Positions 1 to 8,825 of a DNA stretch of 64,000 nucleotides are shown here, one piece after another. Origin of the DNA: LMUY01 sp965199105. GTDB lineage: Bacteria; Pseudomonadota; Alphaproteobacteria; Acetobacterales; Acetobacteraceae. Below the pieces are notes generated by a model that made no database searches, was not told the DNA's origin, and worked only from the letters and a program-made list of their open reading frames with translations. The position numbers and the translations under genes are program-made. Position 1 is the stretch's first letter; each line of letters starts with the position of its first letter. Location of the stretch: the NCBI GenBank assembly GCA_965199105.1, contig CBDAQO010000002.1, positions 1,674,001 through 1,738,000 on the forward strand. The letters are read 5' to 3'.

Positions 1-456
1 GTCTTGTGGTATTCTGACGTGTTTGCATTTGCCAGGGATGGTGTCTCGATAACCGGAGGGACCTATGTGAAGCGGCAGTTTGGCCCGGTTCCAAAGGACA
101 TCCTGGCGTCGCGCGCTCGCTTGCGGGCTTCAGGGGCGCTCATCGAGCGTGAGATGTCGAACTACGGCTACCCTCAAGTCCAATTCTTTGCCTTGACGCC
201 TGCGGACATATCGATCTTTTCGGCAGAACAGATCAGCTTGGTTGACAGCGTCTTGGACCACATCTGCTCCAATCACACGGCAGCAAGCATTTCGCAGCGT
301 TCACACGATCTGGTTTGGGAAGTCGCGGCGATCGGGGAGGAGATACCCATGGCAGCCGCAGCATTTGCCGGCAACGTGGGCGAGATAGATGAGCACGACA
401 TGGTTTGGGCACGTGCCGAGGTCGAAAGGATCGAATCGGTTCGTGCTCTCGGCTAA
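1..456 (+). CDS. Panacea-domain (SocA-like/DUF4065) antitoxin, 5' end cut by window
   Basis: The reading frame is open from the first base, so the N-terminus lies outside the window. The visible part resembles the Panacea/SocA-like domain (DUF4065): near the start there is a run with ITGGTYVK followed by QFGPVPKDI, which matches the conserved 'GxxYVKxxyGPVP' core of that family. Family members are antitoxins or proteolytic adaptors that pair with unrelated small toxins. A small gene follows after 6 nt, which fits a toxin-antitoxin operon. Base composition looks lower in GC than the neighbouring hpnN region, consistent with a mobile module. The family call is fairly secure; the antitoxin role is inferred from family and context. 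Confidence 0.72.
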   Translation, partial: VLWYSDVFAFARDGVSITGGTYVKRQFGPVPKDILASRARLRASGALIEREMSNYGYPQVQFFALTPADISIFSAEQISLVDSVLDHICSNHTAASISQRSHDLVWEVAAIGEEIPMAAAAFAGNVGEIDEHDMVWARAEVERIESVRALG

Positions 457-462
457 CGAGCA

Positions 463-726
463 ATGTATCGATCGGTTCGCGAAGAGCCATCTGTCACCGA
501 GGCAATACAGCGCGCCAGTCACATATATCCGCGTACGTGGGATGCTTTCGACGCTCTTTGCTGGTTTTTAGTACGACGACAAGTGTCTGGCGTTTCAGTT
601 GCGGGCGTGAACGATTTGTATCACCTCCATAAGCAAGCTGCCGGTGGGTGGGGCGTCCCTGCTATGACAGTGATATACACAGTGTCGGACGACCTGATTT
701 TGCTGTGCGCAATAAAGATAGGATAA
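463..726 (+). CDS. Small protein, probable toxin partner of the Panacea antitoxin
   Basis: An 87-residue protein starts 6 nt after the stop of the Panacea-domain gene and has no obvious Shine-Dalgarno of its own, so translational coupling is likely. The C-terminal third alternates hydrophobic and polar residues (VIYTVSDDLILLCAIKIG), reminiscent of the terminal beta strands of RelE/ParE-fold toxins, but I recognise no definite family motif. The gene ends only 7 nt before the convergent hpnN stop. Its toxin role rests on size, position and the partner's family; it could also be an unrelated small protein. Confidence 0.55.
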   Translation: MYRSVREEPSVTEAIQRASHIYPRTWDAFDALCWFLVRRQVSGVSVAGVNDLYHLHKQAAGGWGVPAMTVIYTVSDDLILLCAIKIG

Positions 727-733
727 TCCGACC

Positions 734-3337
734 TTAACTCCGAGATGGCTCGTGTGCCACTTCCGGCGCCGGGATCACCGCCAGCAGCGCGGGCACGAAC
801 AGCAGCGTCGACACCAGCGTGCAGCCCAGGCTGATCAGCAGCAGCGTGCCCATGCTCGCCGTGCCGCGATGCGCCGACAGCGCCAGCGAGCCGAACGCCG
901 TGCCCGTGGTCAGCGCCGAGAACATCACCGCCCGCGCGGTGGGCGAGGCCAGGCGGGAATGCTCGCCGGCGCGCCAATTCATCACGAAGTAGATGTTGAA
1001 CGACACGCCCACGCCGAGCAGCAGTGGCAGCGCGATGATGTTGGCGAAGTTCAGCGGCAGGCCAAGCAGCAGCGACGCCACCACCGTCATCAGCGCCGAC
1101 AGCAGCAGCGAGGCCATCACCAAGGCCGCGTCCAGCAGGCGGCGCAGCACCAGCAGCAGGATCAGCGCGATCGCCACGATGGCGCCGATGGCCGCGTCGC
1201 GGAACGCGTCCACGATGGTGCGCGAGGTGGCGATGATGGTCACCGCCGAGCCGCCCGCTTCCGGCGCCACCGCCGTCACCTGGCGTACGAACTCGCCCAG
1301 GCCCGCGCCGCCGCTGAAGCCGGGCTTGGGCGTCACACTCACCCGCGCCTCGCCGTTCGGCAGCATCCAGTCCCGCACCAGGTCGGGCGGCAGTGAGCTC
1401 AGGCTCACCGGCCCGGCGGTCAGCGCCGAGCGCAGCGCGTCGAGCTCGGCGGGCAGGAACTCGGTCAGCGCCGTGTTGGCGGCCAGCAGCGTGGTGTCGG
1501 GCGCCTTGGACAGCGTCTGCAGGTCGGCCGCAATCTTGGCCAGTGGGCTATCCGGTGGCAGCTTGGCAGCGGCGCGGGTGAGGGACGCGGCAGCACTGCT
1601 GGCGGCCATCCGCAGCGCCTCCGCCGTCACCGGGGCCGAGGCGGTGGTGTTGCCGAGCGTGGCGGCCAGCACGTTCTCGGTATCCGAGATCATCGCCAGC
1701 TTGGGCGCCTGGTCATCCGGCACGAAGCTGGCGAGCGTCATCACGCTGGCAACGCTGGGCAGCGTCTGCAGCGCCGCCGCCACGCGGGACGCCGCCGCCT
1801 GGTCGGGTTCCAGCACGTCGATCGTATAGGGGTTGGTCAGCGGGTTGGACATCAGCTTGCGCAGCGTCTCCATTGCCTCAGTGTGCGGGTTCTTGGTGTC
1901 CAGCGGGTCGGCGTCGAAGCGCAGAAAGCCGATGCCGACCACCCCCGCCACCGCCAGCACCGCGAACAGGCCGAGCAGCGGCAGGCGCAGGCGCCCGATC
2001 GCCGCGTCCACCACGCGCAGCCGGGTGAAGCCGATCTCGCCCGGCGACACCCGCGGTGCGAACAGCGTCAGCGCGGCGGGCAGGAACAGGATGGTGCAGC
2101 CGAACGCGATCACCATGCCGGTGCCGGCGATCAGGCCGAGCTGCGCCACGCCCACGAACGCGGTCGGCACGAAGGCGAGGAAGCCCGAAGCGGTGGCCGC
2201 CGCCGCCACCAGCACCTGCACGCCGGCGCGTCGCGCGGTGCGGACGGAGGCAACCCGGTCGTCCGGCGCCCCCTGCCGCATCTCGCGGAAGCGCACGCTC
2301 CACTGGATCGCGAAATCCACCGCGATGCCGACGAACAGCACCGCGAAGGCCACCGAGATCAGGTTCAGCGTGCCCACCGCCAGCGCCGCGAAGCCGGTGG
2401 TCAGCGCCAGGCCGAGGAACAGCGTCAGCAGGATCGGCACGATCACCCGCCAACTGCCCACCGCCAGGAACAGCCAGATCGTCACCAGGATCAGGCTGCC
2501 GACCAGTTCCGCCACCACGCCCTGGGCCACGCTGGCGAACTCCTCGTCGCTGAGCGGGACGCTGCCGGTGAGCCGCACGGTGGCCGCGCCGCTGGCGACG
2601 AACTCGAGCTTGGCCGCGTCCGCCCGCAACGCGTCGGTGGCCGCACCGCCGGGTCGCAGCGCGTTGAAGTCCAGCACCGGGTGCGCCAGCACGAAGCGGT
2701 AGGGCCCTGCCAGCTCGCTCACCCCGCCGCCCAGCAGCGACTGCCACGACAGCGGCTGCGGCGACCCGGCGAGCACCGAGGCCAGGGTCGACTGGAAGCC
2801 GTCCAGCGCCGCGCCGTAGCTGCCGAGGTCGGCCTGGCCGCGTTCCACCCCGAGCGCGATCAGCGACAGCGCCGAGAACAGGCCGCGCGCGCTGGGGTCG
2901 GCGGCCAACTGGCCCAGGAAGGGCTGTGCGTCCACCGTATGGTCTAGCAGGGGGCCGAGGGTGGCCTTGGGCAGGAACAGCAGGCCGTTCTTGGTGAAGT
3001 AGGGCGAGGCGCCGGGCGTCTGCACGCTCTTGAAGTGCGCCGTGTCGGCGGCCAGCGCAGCCGCCAGCCCGGCCGCGGTGGCATCCGCCTCCTCCGGCAC
3101 CCGGGCCTGGATCACGGCCACGATCAGGTCGTTATACTGCGGGAACGCACGGTCCAGCTCGATCTTACGCTGCTTCCAGGGCAGCGAATTGGCGAACAGC
3201 GCGTCGGTGTCGGTGGACACGCCCAGCCGCGTGCTGGCCGCCAGCACGCACAGCCCGGCCAGCACCGCCGCCGCCAGCACCACCAGCACGGCATGGCGCA
3301 CGCACCGCTCGACAAGCCAGGTCAGGACTGACGCCAC
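734..3337 (-). CDS. hpnN: Hopanoid-associated RND transporter HpnN
   Basis: An 867-residue MMPL/RND-superfamily protein matching the HpnN family, which moves hopanoids from the inner to the outer membrane in hopanoid-producing bacteria. It starts with a transmembrane helix (about residues 15-35), has a large periplasmic loop beginning with the typical STDTDALF and PQYND segments, then a bundle of helices (about 270-420), a second loop, and a second bundle near the C-terminus. Length fits the family. The start is GTG with an AAGG element a few bases upstream. It lies 60 nt downstream of the SCO gene on the same strand. No squalene-hopene cyclase or other hpn gene is in the window. Confidence 0.9.
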   Translation of the reverse strand: MASVLTWLVERCVRHAVLVVLAAAVLAGLCVLAASTRLGVSTDTDALFANSLPWKQRKIELDRAFPQYNDLIVAVIQARVPEEADATAAGLAAALAADTAHFKSVQTPGASPYFTKNGLLFLPKATLGPLLDHTVDAQPFLGQLAADPSARGLFSALSLIALGVERGQADLGSYGAALDGFQSTLASVLAGSPQPLSWQSLLGGGVSELAGPYRFVLAHPVLDFNALRPGGAATDALRADAAKLEFVASGAATVRLTGSVPLSDEEFASVAQGVVAELVGSLILVTIWLFLAVGSWRVIVPILLTLFLGLALTTGFAALAVGTLNLISVAFAVLFVGIAVDFAIQWSVRFREMRQGAPDDRVASVRTARRAGVQVLVAAAATASGFLAFVPTAFVGVAQLGLIAGTGMVIAFGCTILFLPAALTLFAPRVSPGEIGFTRLRVVDAAIGRLRLPLLGLFAVLAVAGVVGIGFLRFDADPLDTKNPHTEAMETLRKLMSNPLTNPYTIDVLEPDQAAASRVAAALQTLPSVASVMTLASFVPDDQAPKLAMISDTENVLAATLGNTTASAPVTAEALRMAASSAAASLTRAAAKLPPDSPLAKIAADLQTLSKAPDTTLLAANTALTEFLPAELDALRSALTAGPVSLSSLPPDLVRDWMLPNGEARVSVTPKPGFSGGAGLGEFVRQVTAVAPEAGGSAVTIIATSRTIVDAFRDAAIGAIVAIALILLLVLRRLLDAALVMASLLLSALMTVVASLLLGLPLNFANIIALPLLLGVGVSFNIYFVMNWRAGEHSRLASPTARAVMFSALTTGTAFGSLALSAHRGTASMGTLLLISLGCTLVSTLLFVPALLAVIPAPEVAHEPSRS

Positions 3338-3397
3338 TCGCGACTACCTTAGGATGTGCGCCCGAAGGTCGCGGGGGGAACGTTGGCCGGCGCCTGG

Positions 3398-4177
3398 TTA
3401 CGACGCAGCCGGACCCTTACGACGCTGCAGGATGGTGAACAAGCCGCCGATCACCAACACGGTCAGCGCGCCGCCGAGCTTGAGCACCTTCTCCACCGCC
3501 AGCGTGTAGCGGCCAGTGGTCGAATCGTAGTGGAAGCAGAATAGCAGGATGGGCGAGGCGGGCGGCGCCACCACCTCCTGCCCGGCCCGCACCAGCGCGT
3601 CATGCAGGTTGGCCGCGGTGGCGCCCACGCCCAGCAGGTAGGCCGAGACGGCGCCGGTGGGGGTCAGCACCACCATTCCCGCCGGGTGCAGGAACTGCTG
3701 CAACTGGTCGTCCCACCGGCTGTGGAACCCGACCGCGCTCGAGATCGCCGCCACGTCCGCCGCGCCGCCGATCAGGAAGTGCCACCCCTTGACCGCGCCG
3801 GGCACCGGGAAGCGCTGCAGGTCGTCGGCCCGCGCCACCGCCGCGTCGGCCGGGGTCTCGTGCGGATCGATGCTGAGGTCGAGCACCGTGTAGTCCCCCG
3901 GCGTGCTGAGCCCAGCGCCGGCCAGCGCGGCAAACGTGTCGTCGCGCAGCACGCCGCACAGGCTGGGGCAGTGGAAGTAGCCCAGGATCAGCACCGCAGG
4001 CTTGCCCGACGCCCAGCTCCGCAGCGTGCGCACCTGGCCCTCCGCGTCGGTGAACGGCGCGTCCATCGGCACCAAGGCGCCCGGGTGCTGGGTGAAGGCG
4101 AGCCCGTCGGTGCTGGGCTGGGCGGCGCGGCAGGGCAGGGCGACCGCAAGCACCAGCAGAACAGCCCAGAACCGCAT
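3398..4177 (-). CDS. SCO1/SenC family copper chaperone-like protein
   Basis: A thioredoxin-fold protein of the SCO family, which helps load the CuA site of cytochrome oxidase or acts as a periplasmic thiol-redox protein. The copper/redox motif CPSLC (CxxxC) lies near residues 70-74, and a conserved histidine in FLHPAG lies near residue 164. An N-terminal signal segment (FWAVLLVLAVALP) sends it across the inner membrane. Unusually, there is a second hydrophobic helix at the extreme C-terminus (VLVIGGLFTIL) followed by basic residues, giving a C-terminal anchor. I chose the ATG at 4177 because a GGAGGG lies 8 nt upstream; a GTG 9 nt earlier is also possible. Confidence 0.88.
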   Translation of the reverse strand: MRFWAVLLVLAVALPCRAAQPSTDGLAFTQHPGALVPMDAPFTDAEGQVRTLRSWASGKPAVLILGYFHCPSLCGVLRDDTFAALAGAGLSTPGDYTVLDLSIDPHETPADAAVARADDLQRFPVPGAVKGWHFLIGGAADVAAISSAVGFHSRWDDQLQQFLHPAGMVVLTPTGAVSAYLLGVGATAANLHDALVRAGQEVVAPPASPILLFCFHYDSTTGRYTLAVEKVLKLGGALTVLVIGGLFTILQRRKGPAAS

Positions 4178-4294
4178 GCACCCCACCCTCCGTCAGCGGC
4201 CCGACCCATAGCCGACCCGGCGCCGAACAGGACCCACGCCGGGTCGGCTACGACAAAGTTGATCTCCGCCCACACAGCCGCCACAAGCCTTCGC

Positions 4295-6958
4295 GTGCCG
4301 CACCCCGCCCCACCATCGTCTGCAGTCTCCCCGATCCATTGCGTGCTGAACGCGGTGGAGGGCGGCCTGGTGCGCGGCTGGGCCACCGAGGCGGGGGCGC
4401 CGGCCTCGTTCTTCGTCCTGGTCGACGGGCAGCAGGTGGCCGAGGTGCACTGCGCTCTGCAGCGGCCCGACGTGGCACAGGCCGAACTCGGCCCGGCCGC
4501 CTCCGGGTTCGAGCTGAGCCTGCCCGCCAGCCTGCTCGACGGCCAATCCCACCGCATGGAGTTCCGCGACCGCCGCCGCCGCCTGGTCATGATGCAGGCT
4601 GGCGGCAAGGCGGCCGCCTCGTGTGACTTCGCCCATCGCCCGCGCCTGGCGCTGCGCTCCTTCGTGGACGGCTGGCGCGGCGGCACCTTCGAGGGCTGGG
4701 TGCTGCAAAGCCAGCCCGGCGGCGGACGCTGGCTCGGCGGCTGCCTGGTCAAGGTGCTGTGCGGCGACGTGCCGATCGGCCATGTCCGCGCCGACCGCTA
4801 TCGCGCCGACGTGGCCAAGTCGTTCGCGGCCGACGCCTATTGCGGCTTCCAGTTCGTCCCGCCCGACTGGGCCCGGCGCGGCCACCCGCAGAGCTTCCGC
4901 TTCTTCGCCCTGCCCGGCGAGGCCGAGCCGGACGCGGACGGCGCCCAGGAGCTGCAGAACAGCCCCATCCTGACCAGCCTGGTGACCGACGAGCACGAGG
5001 CGCTGATCCGCGAGCTGTCCGACACCGTCGACAAGCTGCACGTGGAGCTGACCCGGGTGCGCCGTCGCCTGCGCGACCTGCTGCCCAAGCCGGGCTTCAA
5101 CCTGGGCAGCTACGACGCCTGGTACCGCGCCTATGCCCCCGCCCTGCGCGAGCACGTGTTGGCCACCCGCGCCCCCGCCGCCGCCGCGCCGCTGGTGAGC
5201 GTGGTCTGCCCGGTGTTCCGCCCCAGCCTAGCCGAGTTCGACGCCGCGGTCGCCTCGGTGCGGGCGCAGACGCACCAGAACTGGGAGCTGCTCCTGGTCG
5301 ACGACGGCAGCCGCGACCCGGCGCTCACCGCCCTCATCCAGCGCCACGCCCAGGCCGACGCGCGCATCCGCCCCCTGGTGCTGCGCAAGAACGGCGGCAT
5401 CGCGGCGGCCACCAATGCCGGCATTGCCGCAGCCCAGGGCGAGTGGGTGGCCCTGTTCGACCATGACGACCTGCTGGCCGACGTGGCGCTCGAGGTGATG
5501 CTGCACGCGGCGCAGGCCGGCGCCCGGCTGCTCTATTGCGACGAAGACAAGATCGACGCCACCGGCCGCTTTACCGACCCGGCGTTCAAGCCCGCCTGGA
5601 GCCACCGCCTGGCGCTCGAGGTGAACTACCTGTGCCACCTGCTGTTCGTCCATCGCGCGACCCTGGCCGCCGCCGGCCCGCTCGACCCCAAGCTCGACGG
5701 CGCGCAGGACCACGACCTCATCCTGCGCCTGGCCGAACACCTGTCGCCCAGCCAGATCGCCCACGTGCCGGCGGTGTTGTACCATTGGCGCCGCTCCGAG
5801 CGCTCCACCGCTTCCGATGGCGCGGCCAAGCCCTACGCGGTGGCCGCCGGCCAGGCCGCCGTGGCGCAGCACCTCGCCCGGCTCGCCCGCCCCGCTTGCG
5901 TCACCCCGCGCGGCACCACCACGTCCTACCGGATCGACTGGCTCTACGCGCAGCAACCGCCGGTCACCCTGATCATCCCGTTCAAGGACGAGATCACCAC
6001 CACCCGGCGCTGCGTGCGCACCGTGCTGGACGGCACCGACTACGCCGCCTTCGACCTGGTGCTGGTGGACAATTGGTCAACCGCGCCCGAGATCGCGCGG
6101 TTCCGCCAGGAGCTGGCCGGCGAGCCCCGGGTGCGGCTGCTGCGGGTCGAGGAGGAGTTCAACTACGCCCGGCTGAACAACCTGGCCGCCGCCAGCACCG
6201 CTGCCGAGTTCCTGGTGTTCATGAACAACGACCTCTTCGTCAGCGGCCGCGACTGGCTGCGCGTGCTGGTCAACGAGGCGCTGGCCGACCCGCAGGTGGC
6301 CATCGTCGGCGGCAAGTTCGTCTACCCGAACCGCACCCTGCAGCACGGCGGCGTCGTGCTCGGGGTGGGCGGCGTCGCCTGCCATGTCGGCACCGGGCTG
6401 GGCGAGGCGGAGCCGGGCTACGCGCGGCGGCTGGAGTTCGCGCAGGACTACTCCGCCGTCACCGCCGCCGGCATGCTGATGCGCAGCAGCGTGTTCCGCG
6501 CGGTCGGCGGCTTCGACGAGCAGGTGCTGCGAGTGGCGTTCAACGACGTCGACCTCTGCCTCAAGGCGCGTGCGGCCGGCCACAAGGTGATCTGGACGCC
6601 GGCCTTCCTGGCCGAGCACCACGAGTCGCTCAGCCGCGGCGACGACATCCGCCCAGTGCAGGAAAACCGCTTCTTCCACGAGATGCAGAGCATGGTCGAA
6701 CGCTGGGGCGCCACGCTCACCAGCGACCCGTTCTACCACCCGGCGCTCTCCTTGGAGCGGCAGGCGTTCTTCGAGCTGGTGGACCCGGTGGCGGCCGCGC
6801 AACGCCCGATCGCCCCCCGCCTCTCCACCCCACCGAGCGTGATCGGACTCCCTCTCCCCGTGGGAAAGGGCCGGGGTGAGGGGACACCCCGCGCCCCTAG
6901 AACACGACGACGGAGCGGATCGACTTCCCCTCATGCATCAGGTCGAACCCGTGATTGA
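4295..6958 (+). CDS. Large glycosyltransferase with two tandem GT2 (GT-A) domains
   Basis: About 887 residues. The first ~220 contain two related short modules around 'GGLVRGWATE' and 'GGTFEGWVLQ', then a heptad-like helical stretch (about 231-265). The first GT-A domain starts near residue 298 (VSVVCPVF, VDDGS, FDHDDLL) and the second near 556 (VTLIIPF, VDNWS, NNDLF, GGFDEQVL). This suits a bifunctional enzyme adding sugars to O-antigen or another surface glycan; the substrate cannot be read. The start is uncertain: the frame is open far upstream, but that part is antisense to the SCO gene. Candidates are TTG 4259, GTG 4295 and GTG 4343, none with a clear SD. The C-terminal ~40 residues derive from a palindromic repeat and overlap the convergent frmA end. 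Confidence 0.85.
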   Translation: MPHPAPPSSAVSPIHCVLNAVEGGLVRGWATEAGAPASFFVLVDGQQVAEVHCALQRPDVAQAELGPAASGFELSLPASLLDGQSHRMEFRDRRRRLVMMQAGGKAAASCDFAHRPRLALRSFVDGWRGGTFEGWVLQSQPGGGRWLGGCLVKVLCGDVPIGHVRADRYRADVAKSFAADAYCGFQFVPPDWARRGHPQSFRFFALPGEAEPDADGAQELQNSPILTSLVTDEHEALIRELSDTVDKLHVELTRVRRRLRDLLPKPGFNLGSYDAWYRAYAPALREHVLATRAPAAAAPLVSVVCPVFRPSLAEFDAAVASVRAQTHQNWELLLVDDGSRDPALTALIQRHAQADARIRPLVLRKNGGIAAATNAGIAAAQGEWVALFDHDDLLADVALEVMLHAAQAGARLLYCDEDKIDATGRFTDPAFKPAWSHRLALEVNYLCHLLFVHRATLAAAGPLDPKLDGAQDHDLILRLAEHLSPSQIAHVPAVLYHWRRSERSTASDGAAKPYAVAAGQAAVAQHLARLARPACVTPRGTTTSYRIDWLYAQQPPVTLIIPFKDEITTTRRCVRTVLDGTDYAAFDLVLVDNWSTAPEIARFRQELAGEPRVRLLRVEEEFNYARLNNLAAASTAAEFLVFMNNDLFVSGRDWLRVLVNEALADPQVAIVGGKFVYPNRTLQHGGVVLGVGGVACHVGTGLGEAEPGYARRLEFAQDYSAVTAAGMLMRSSVFRAVGGFDEQVLRVAFNDVDLCLKARAAGHKVIWTPAFLAEHHESLSRGDDIRPVQENRFFHEMQSMVERWGATLTSDPFYHPALSLERQAFFELVDPVAAAQRPIAPRLSTPPSVIGLPLPVGKGRGEGTPRAPRTRRRSGSTSPHASGRTRD
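6848..6884. repeat. Dispersed palindromic repeat, copy A
   Basis: Copy of the window's recurring element: ccctctccc-like arm, short loop, gggaaaggg arm, then gggtgagggg. Here it sits in frame inside the 3' end of the tandem glycosyltransferase gene, where it encodes PLPVGKGRGEG and delays the stop codon into the convergent frmA gene. Compare 13558-13591, 13619-13652, 21950-21987, 24696-24724, 24808-24842, 39122-39147 and 48905-48935. Confidence 0.8.
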
Positions 6959-8024
6959 TCTGCTCGAGCGGCATGGTGTGGGTGATCAGGTCGTCGATGT
7001 TGATCTTGCCCTCCATGTACCAGTCAACGATCGTCGGCACGTCCGTCCGCCCGCGGGCGCCGCCGAACGCCGAGCCCTTCCAGACCCGCCCGGTGACCAA
7101 CTGGAACGGCCGCGTTGCGATCTCGGCGCCGCTGGGAGCCACGCCGATGATGATGCTCTCGCCCCAGCCGCGATGGCAGCACTCCAGCGCCTGCCGCATC
7201 ACGGCGGTGTTGCCGGTGCAGTCGAAGCTGAAATCCGCGCCCCCGCCGGTCACGTCCTGCACCGCCTGCACCACGCGGTCGGCGCCGACCTCTTTCGGGT
7301 TGACGAAGTCCGTCATGCCGAACTTGCGGGCGATCTCCTGCTTGGCCGGGTTGATGTCCACGCCCACGATCTTGTCCGCGCCGACCATGCGCGCACCCTG
7401 GATCACGTTCAGGCCGATGCCGCCCAGGCCGAACACCACCACGTTGGCGCCGGGCCAAACCTTGGCGGTATAGATCACCGCGCCGATCCCGGTGGTGACG
7501 CCGCAGCCGATGTAGCAAATCTTGTCGAACGGCGCGTCCTTGCGCACCTTGGCCAGGGCGATCTCGGGCAGCACGGTGAAGTTGCTGAAGGTCGAGCAGC
7601 CCATGTAGTGGAACAGCGTGTCGCCCTGTGGCCGCGCTGGCTCGCAATGGAAGCGGCTGGTGCCGTCCGGCATCACGCCGCGGCCCTGGGTGCTGCGGAT
7701 GGCGGTGCAGAGGTTGCTGCGCCGGCTGAGGCAGGTTTTGCACTGCCGGCATTCCGGCGTGTACAGCGGGATCACGTGGTCCCCCACCGCCACGCTGCTC
7801 ACCCCCGCGCCCACCTCGCGCACGATGCCGGCGCCCTCGTGGCCCAGGATGGCGGGGAACAGCCCTTCGGAGTCCAGGCCGGACAGGGTGTAGGCGTCGG
7901 TGTGGCAGATGCCGGTGGCCATCACCTCCACCAGCACCTCGCCCGCCGCCGGGCCGTCGAGCTCCACGGTTTCGATGGTGAGGGGCTGGTTGGCGGCCCA
8001 GGCCACCGCTGCTCGGGTCTTCAT
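6897..8024 (-). CDS. frmA: S-(hydroxymethyl)glutathione dehydrogenase / class III alcohol dehydrogenase
   Basis: A 375-residue zinc alcohol dehydrogenase of class III, which oxidises the spontaneous adduct of formaldehyde and glutathione with NAD+ to S-formylglutathione. Visible features are the catalytic zinc motif GICHTDAYTLSG, the GHEGAG segment, the structural zinc cysteines (CRQCKTCLSRRSNLC), and the NAD-binding GLGGIG loop. A GAAGGAG ribosome-binding site lies 9 nt before the ATG. It has its own promoter region upstream (8025-8160), and no S-formylglutathione hydrolase gene is adjacent. Its end overlaps the convergent glycosyltransferase tail by about 60 nt. Confidence 0.95.
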   Translation of the reverse strand: MKTRAAVAWAANQPLTIETVELDGPAAGEVLVEVMATGICHTDAYTLSGLDSEGLFPAILGHEGAGIVREVGAGVSSVAVGDHVIPLYTPECRQCKTCLSRRSNLCTAIRSTQGRGVMPDGTSRFHCEPARPQGDTLFHYMGCSTFSNFTVLPEIALAKVRKDAPFDKICYIGCGVTTGIGAVIYTAKVWPGANVVVFGLGGIGLNVIQGARMVGADKIVGVDINPAKQEIARKFGMTDFVNPKEVGADRVVQAVQDVTGGGADFSFDCTGNTAVMRQALECCHRGWGESIIIGVAPSGAEIATRPFQLVTGRVWKGSAFGGARGRTDVPTIVDWYMEGKINIDDLITHTMPLEQINHGFDLMHEGKSIRSVVVF

Positions 8025-8160
8025 CGGGCCGCTCCTTCGCTAGTTGTCTCGTTCCCTCATGCCTGAAGCGGAGCCCGCGCCACAAGGTCGCTCAGTTGGG
8101 CCGTGCGATGAGGTCGTTGGCCCATGCGGCTACAAAGGCAACCCGGCCACTCGCCGACCC

Positions 8161-8177
8161 TCGCTTTCCGAAAGCGA
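8161..8177. other. Perfect 7-bp hairpin upstream of the lipoprotein pseudogene
   Basis: tcgcttt - ccg - aaagcga forms a perfect stem with a three-base loop, 16 nt before the start of the frameshifted lipoprotein gene. No T-run follows, so it is not a typical intrinsic terminator. It may be an operator or a leader structure; the role is unknown. Confidence 0.4.
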
Positions 8178-8193
8178 TAACTTAGAGGTCCCA

Positions 8194-8705
8194 ATGTTCA
8201 CGCTTATAGCTGATGTAGAAAAATTAGTGGTGACCGGCGTCGAAATACTAAGGTTTTCGAGATTGCCCACGCTGATCCCTTTTCTTCTGACTGGCTGCGC
8301 CACAATCTTCGGCGGAACGTCACAGGATATTACAGTTTACACGAACCAGCGGGCGCAACCTGCGTCTTCACCAGAAATGGCATAGCCATCGGGACTGTAC
8401 TAACTACGCTAAGCATTCTGACCGTACCACGCCGGAAATATGACATTCTCATCACTTGTAATAAGCCGGGCTACGAGACTGCGACCTACGTAAATCGGTC
8501 GGGCTTGTCAGGGGCGGTGGCGGGCAACGTAGCTGCCGATATCCTGCTCACGGCTGGTCTTTCTTCAATTACAGACTCCGCCGATGGCGCCGACAACGAA
8601 TACGACAGGGCTGTAAACGTGACGCTTACGCCAATACGGAATGCGGCTGACATTACCAGCGCCCCTACTCAAGCCGTCGCACCGTCACCAGTCCCACCGC
8701 TATGA
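8194..8705 (+). pseudogene. Frameshifted PEGA-like lipoprotein gene
   Basis: The 5' part encodes a hydrophobic segment ending in a lipobox (LLTGC, then ATIFGGTSQDITVYTN). At about 8346 the frame runs into a stop at 8383. Continuing in the next frame gives an uninterrupted sequence with PAGATCVF, then KPGYETATY, ending at 8705. The join reconstructs 'TNPAGATC', typical of PEGA-like lipoproteins, so one C appears to be missing from a run of Cs near 8346-8347. Either the gene is broken in this strain or the base was lost in sequencing. Codon use and base composition are clearly less GC-rich than in frmA and kdp on either side, suggesting transfer. Function unknown; probably an outer-membrane-attached periplasmic protein. 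Confidence 0.7.
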
Positions 8706-8825
8706 TCTATACGCGGGTTATATGCGGCTGAAGTCGGCAGTCTCTCGCTTTTATACGGGGCTTGGGAGTTAGAAGGCCCGCTGGCACGGGTCGATCAGGG
8801 CGCCGGGCCGGAAAGGCTGTAAGAC

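Noticed and set aside
3602..4294. Upstream extension of the glycosyltransferase reading frame to 3602
   Set aside because: This part is antisense to the SCO gene, has the His/Arg-rich composition of a shadow frame, and lacks any glycosyltransferase similarity.
8044..8193. Upstream extension of the lipoprotein reading frame
   Set aside because: It would start before the hairpin at 8161 and gives a polar, Pro/Arg-rich lead incompatible with a signal peptide.
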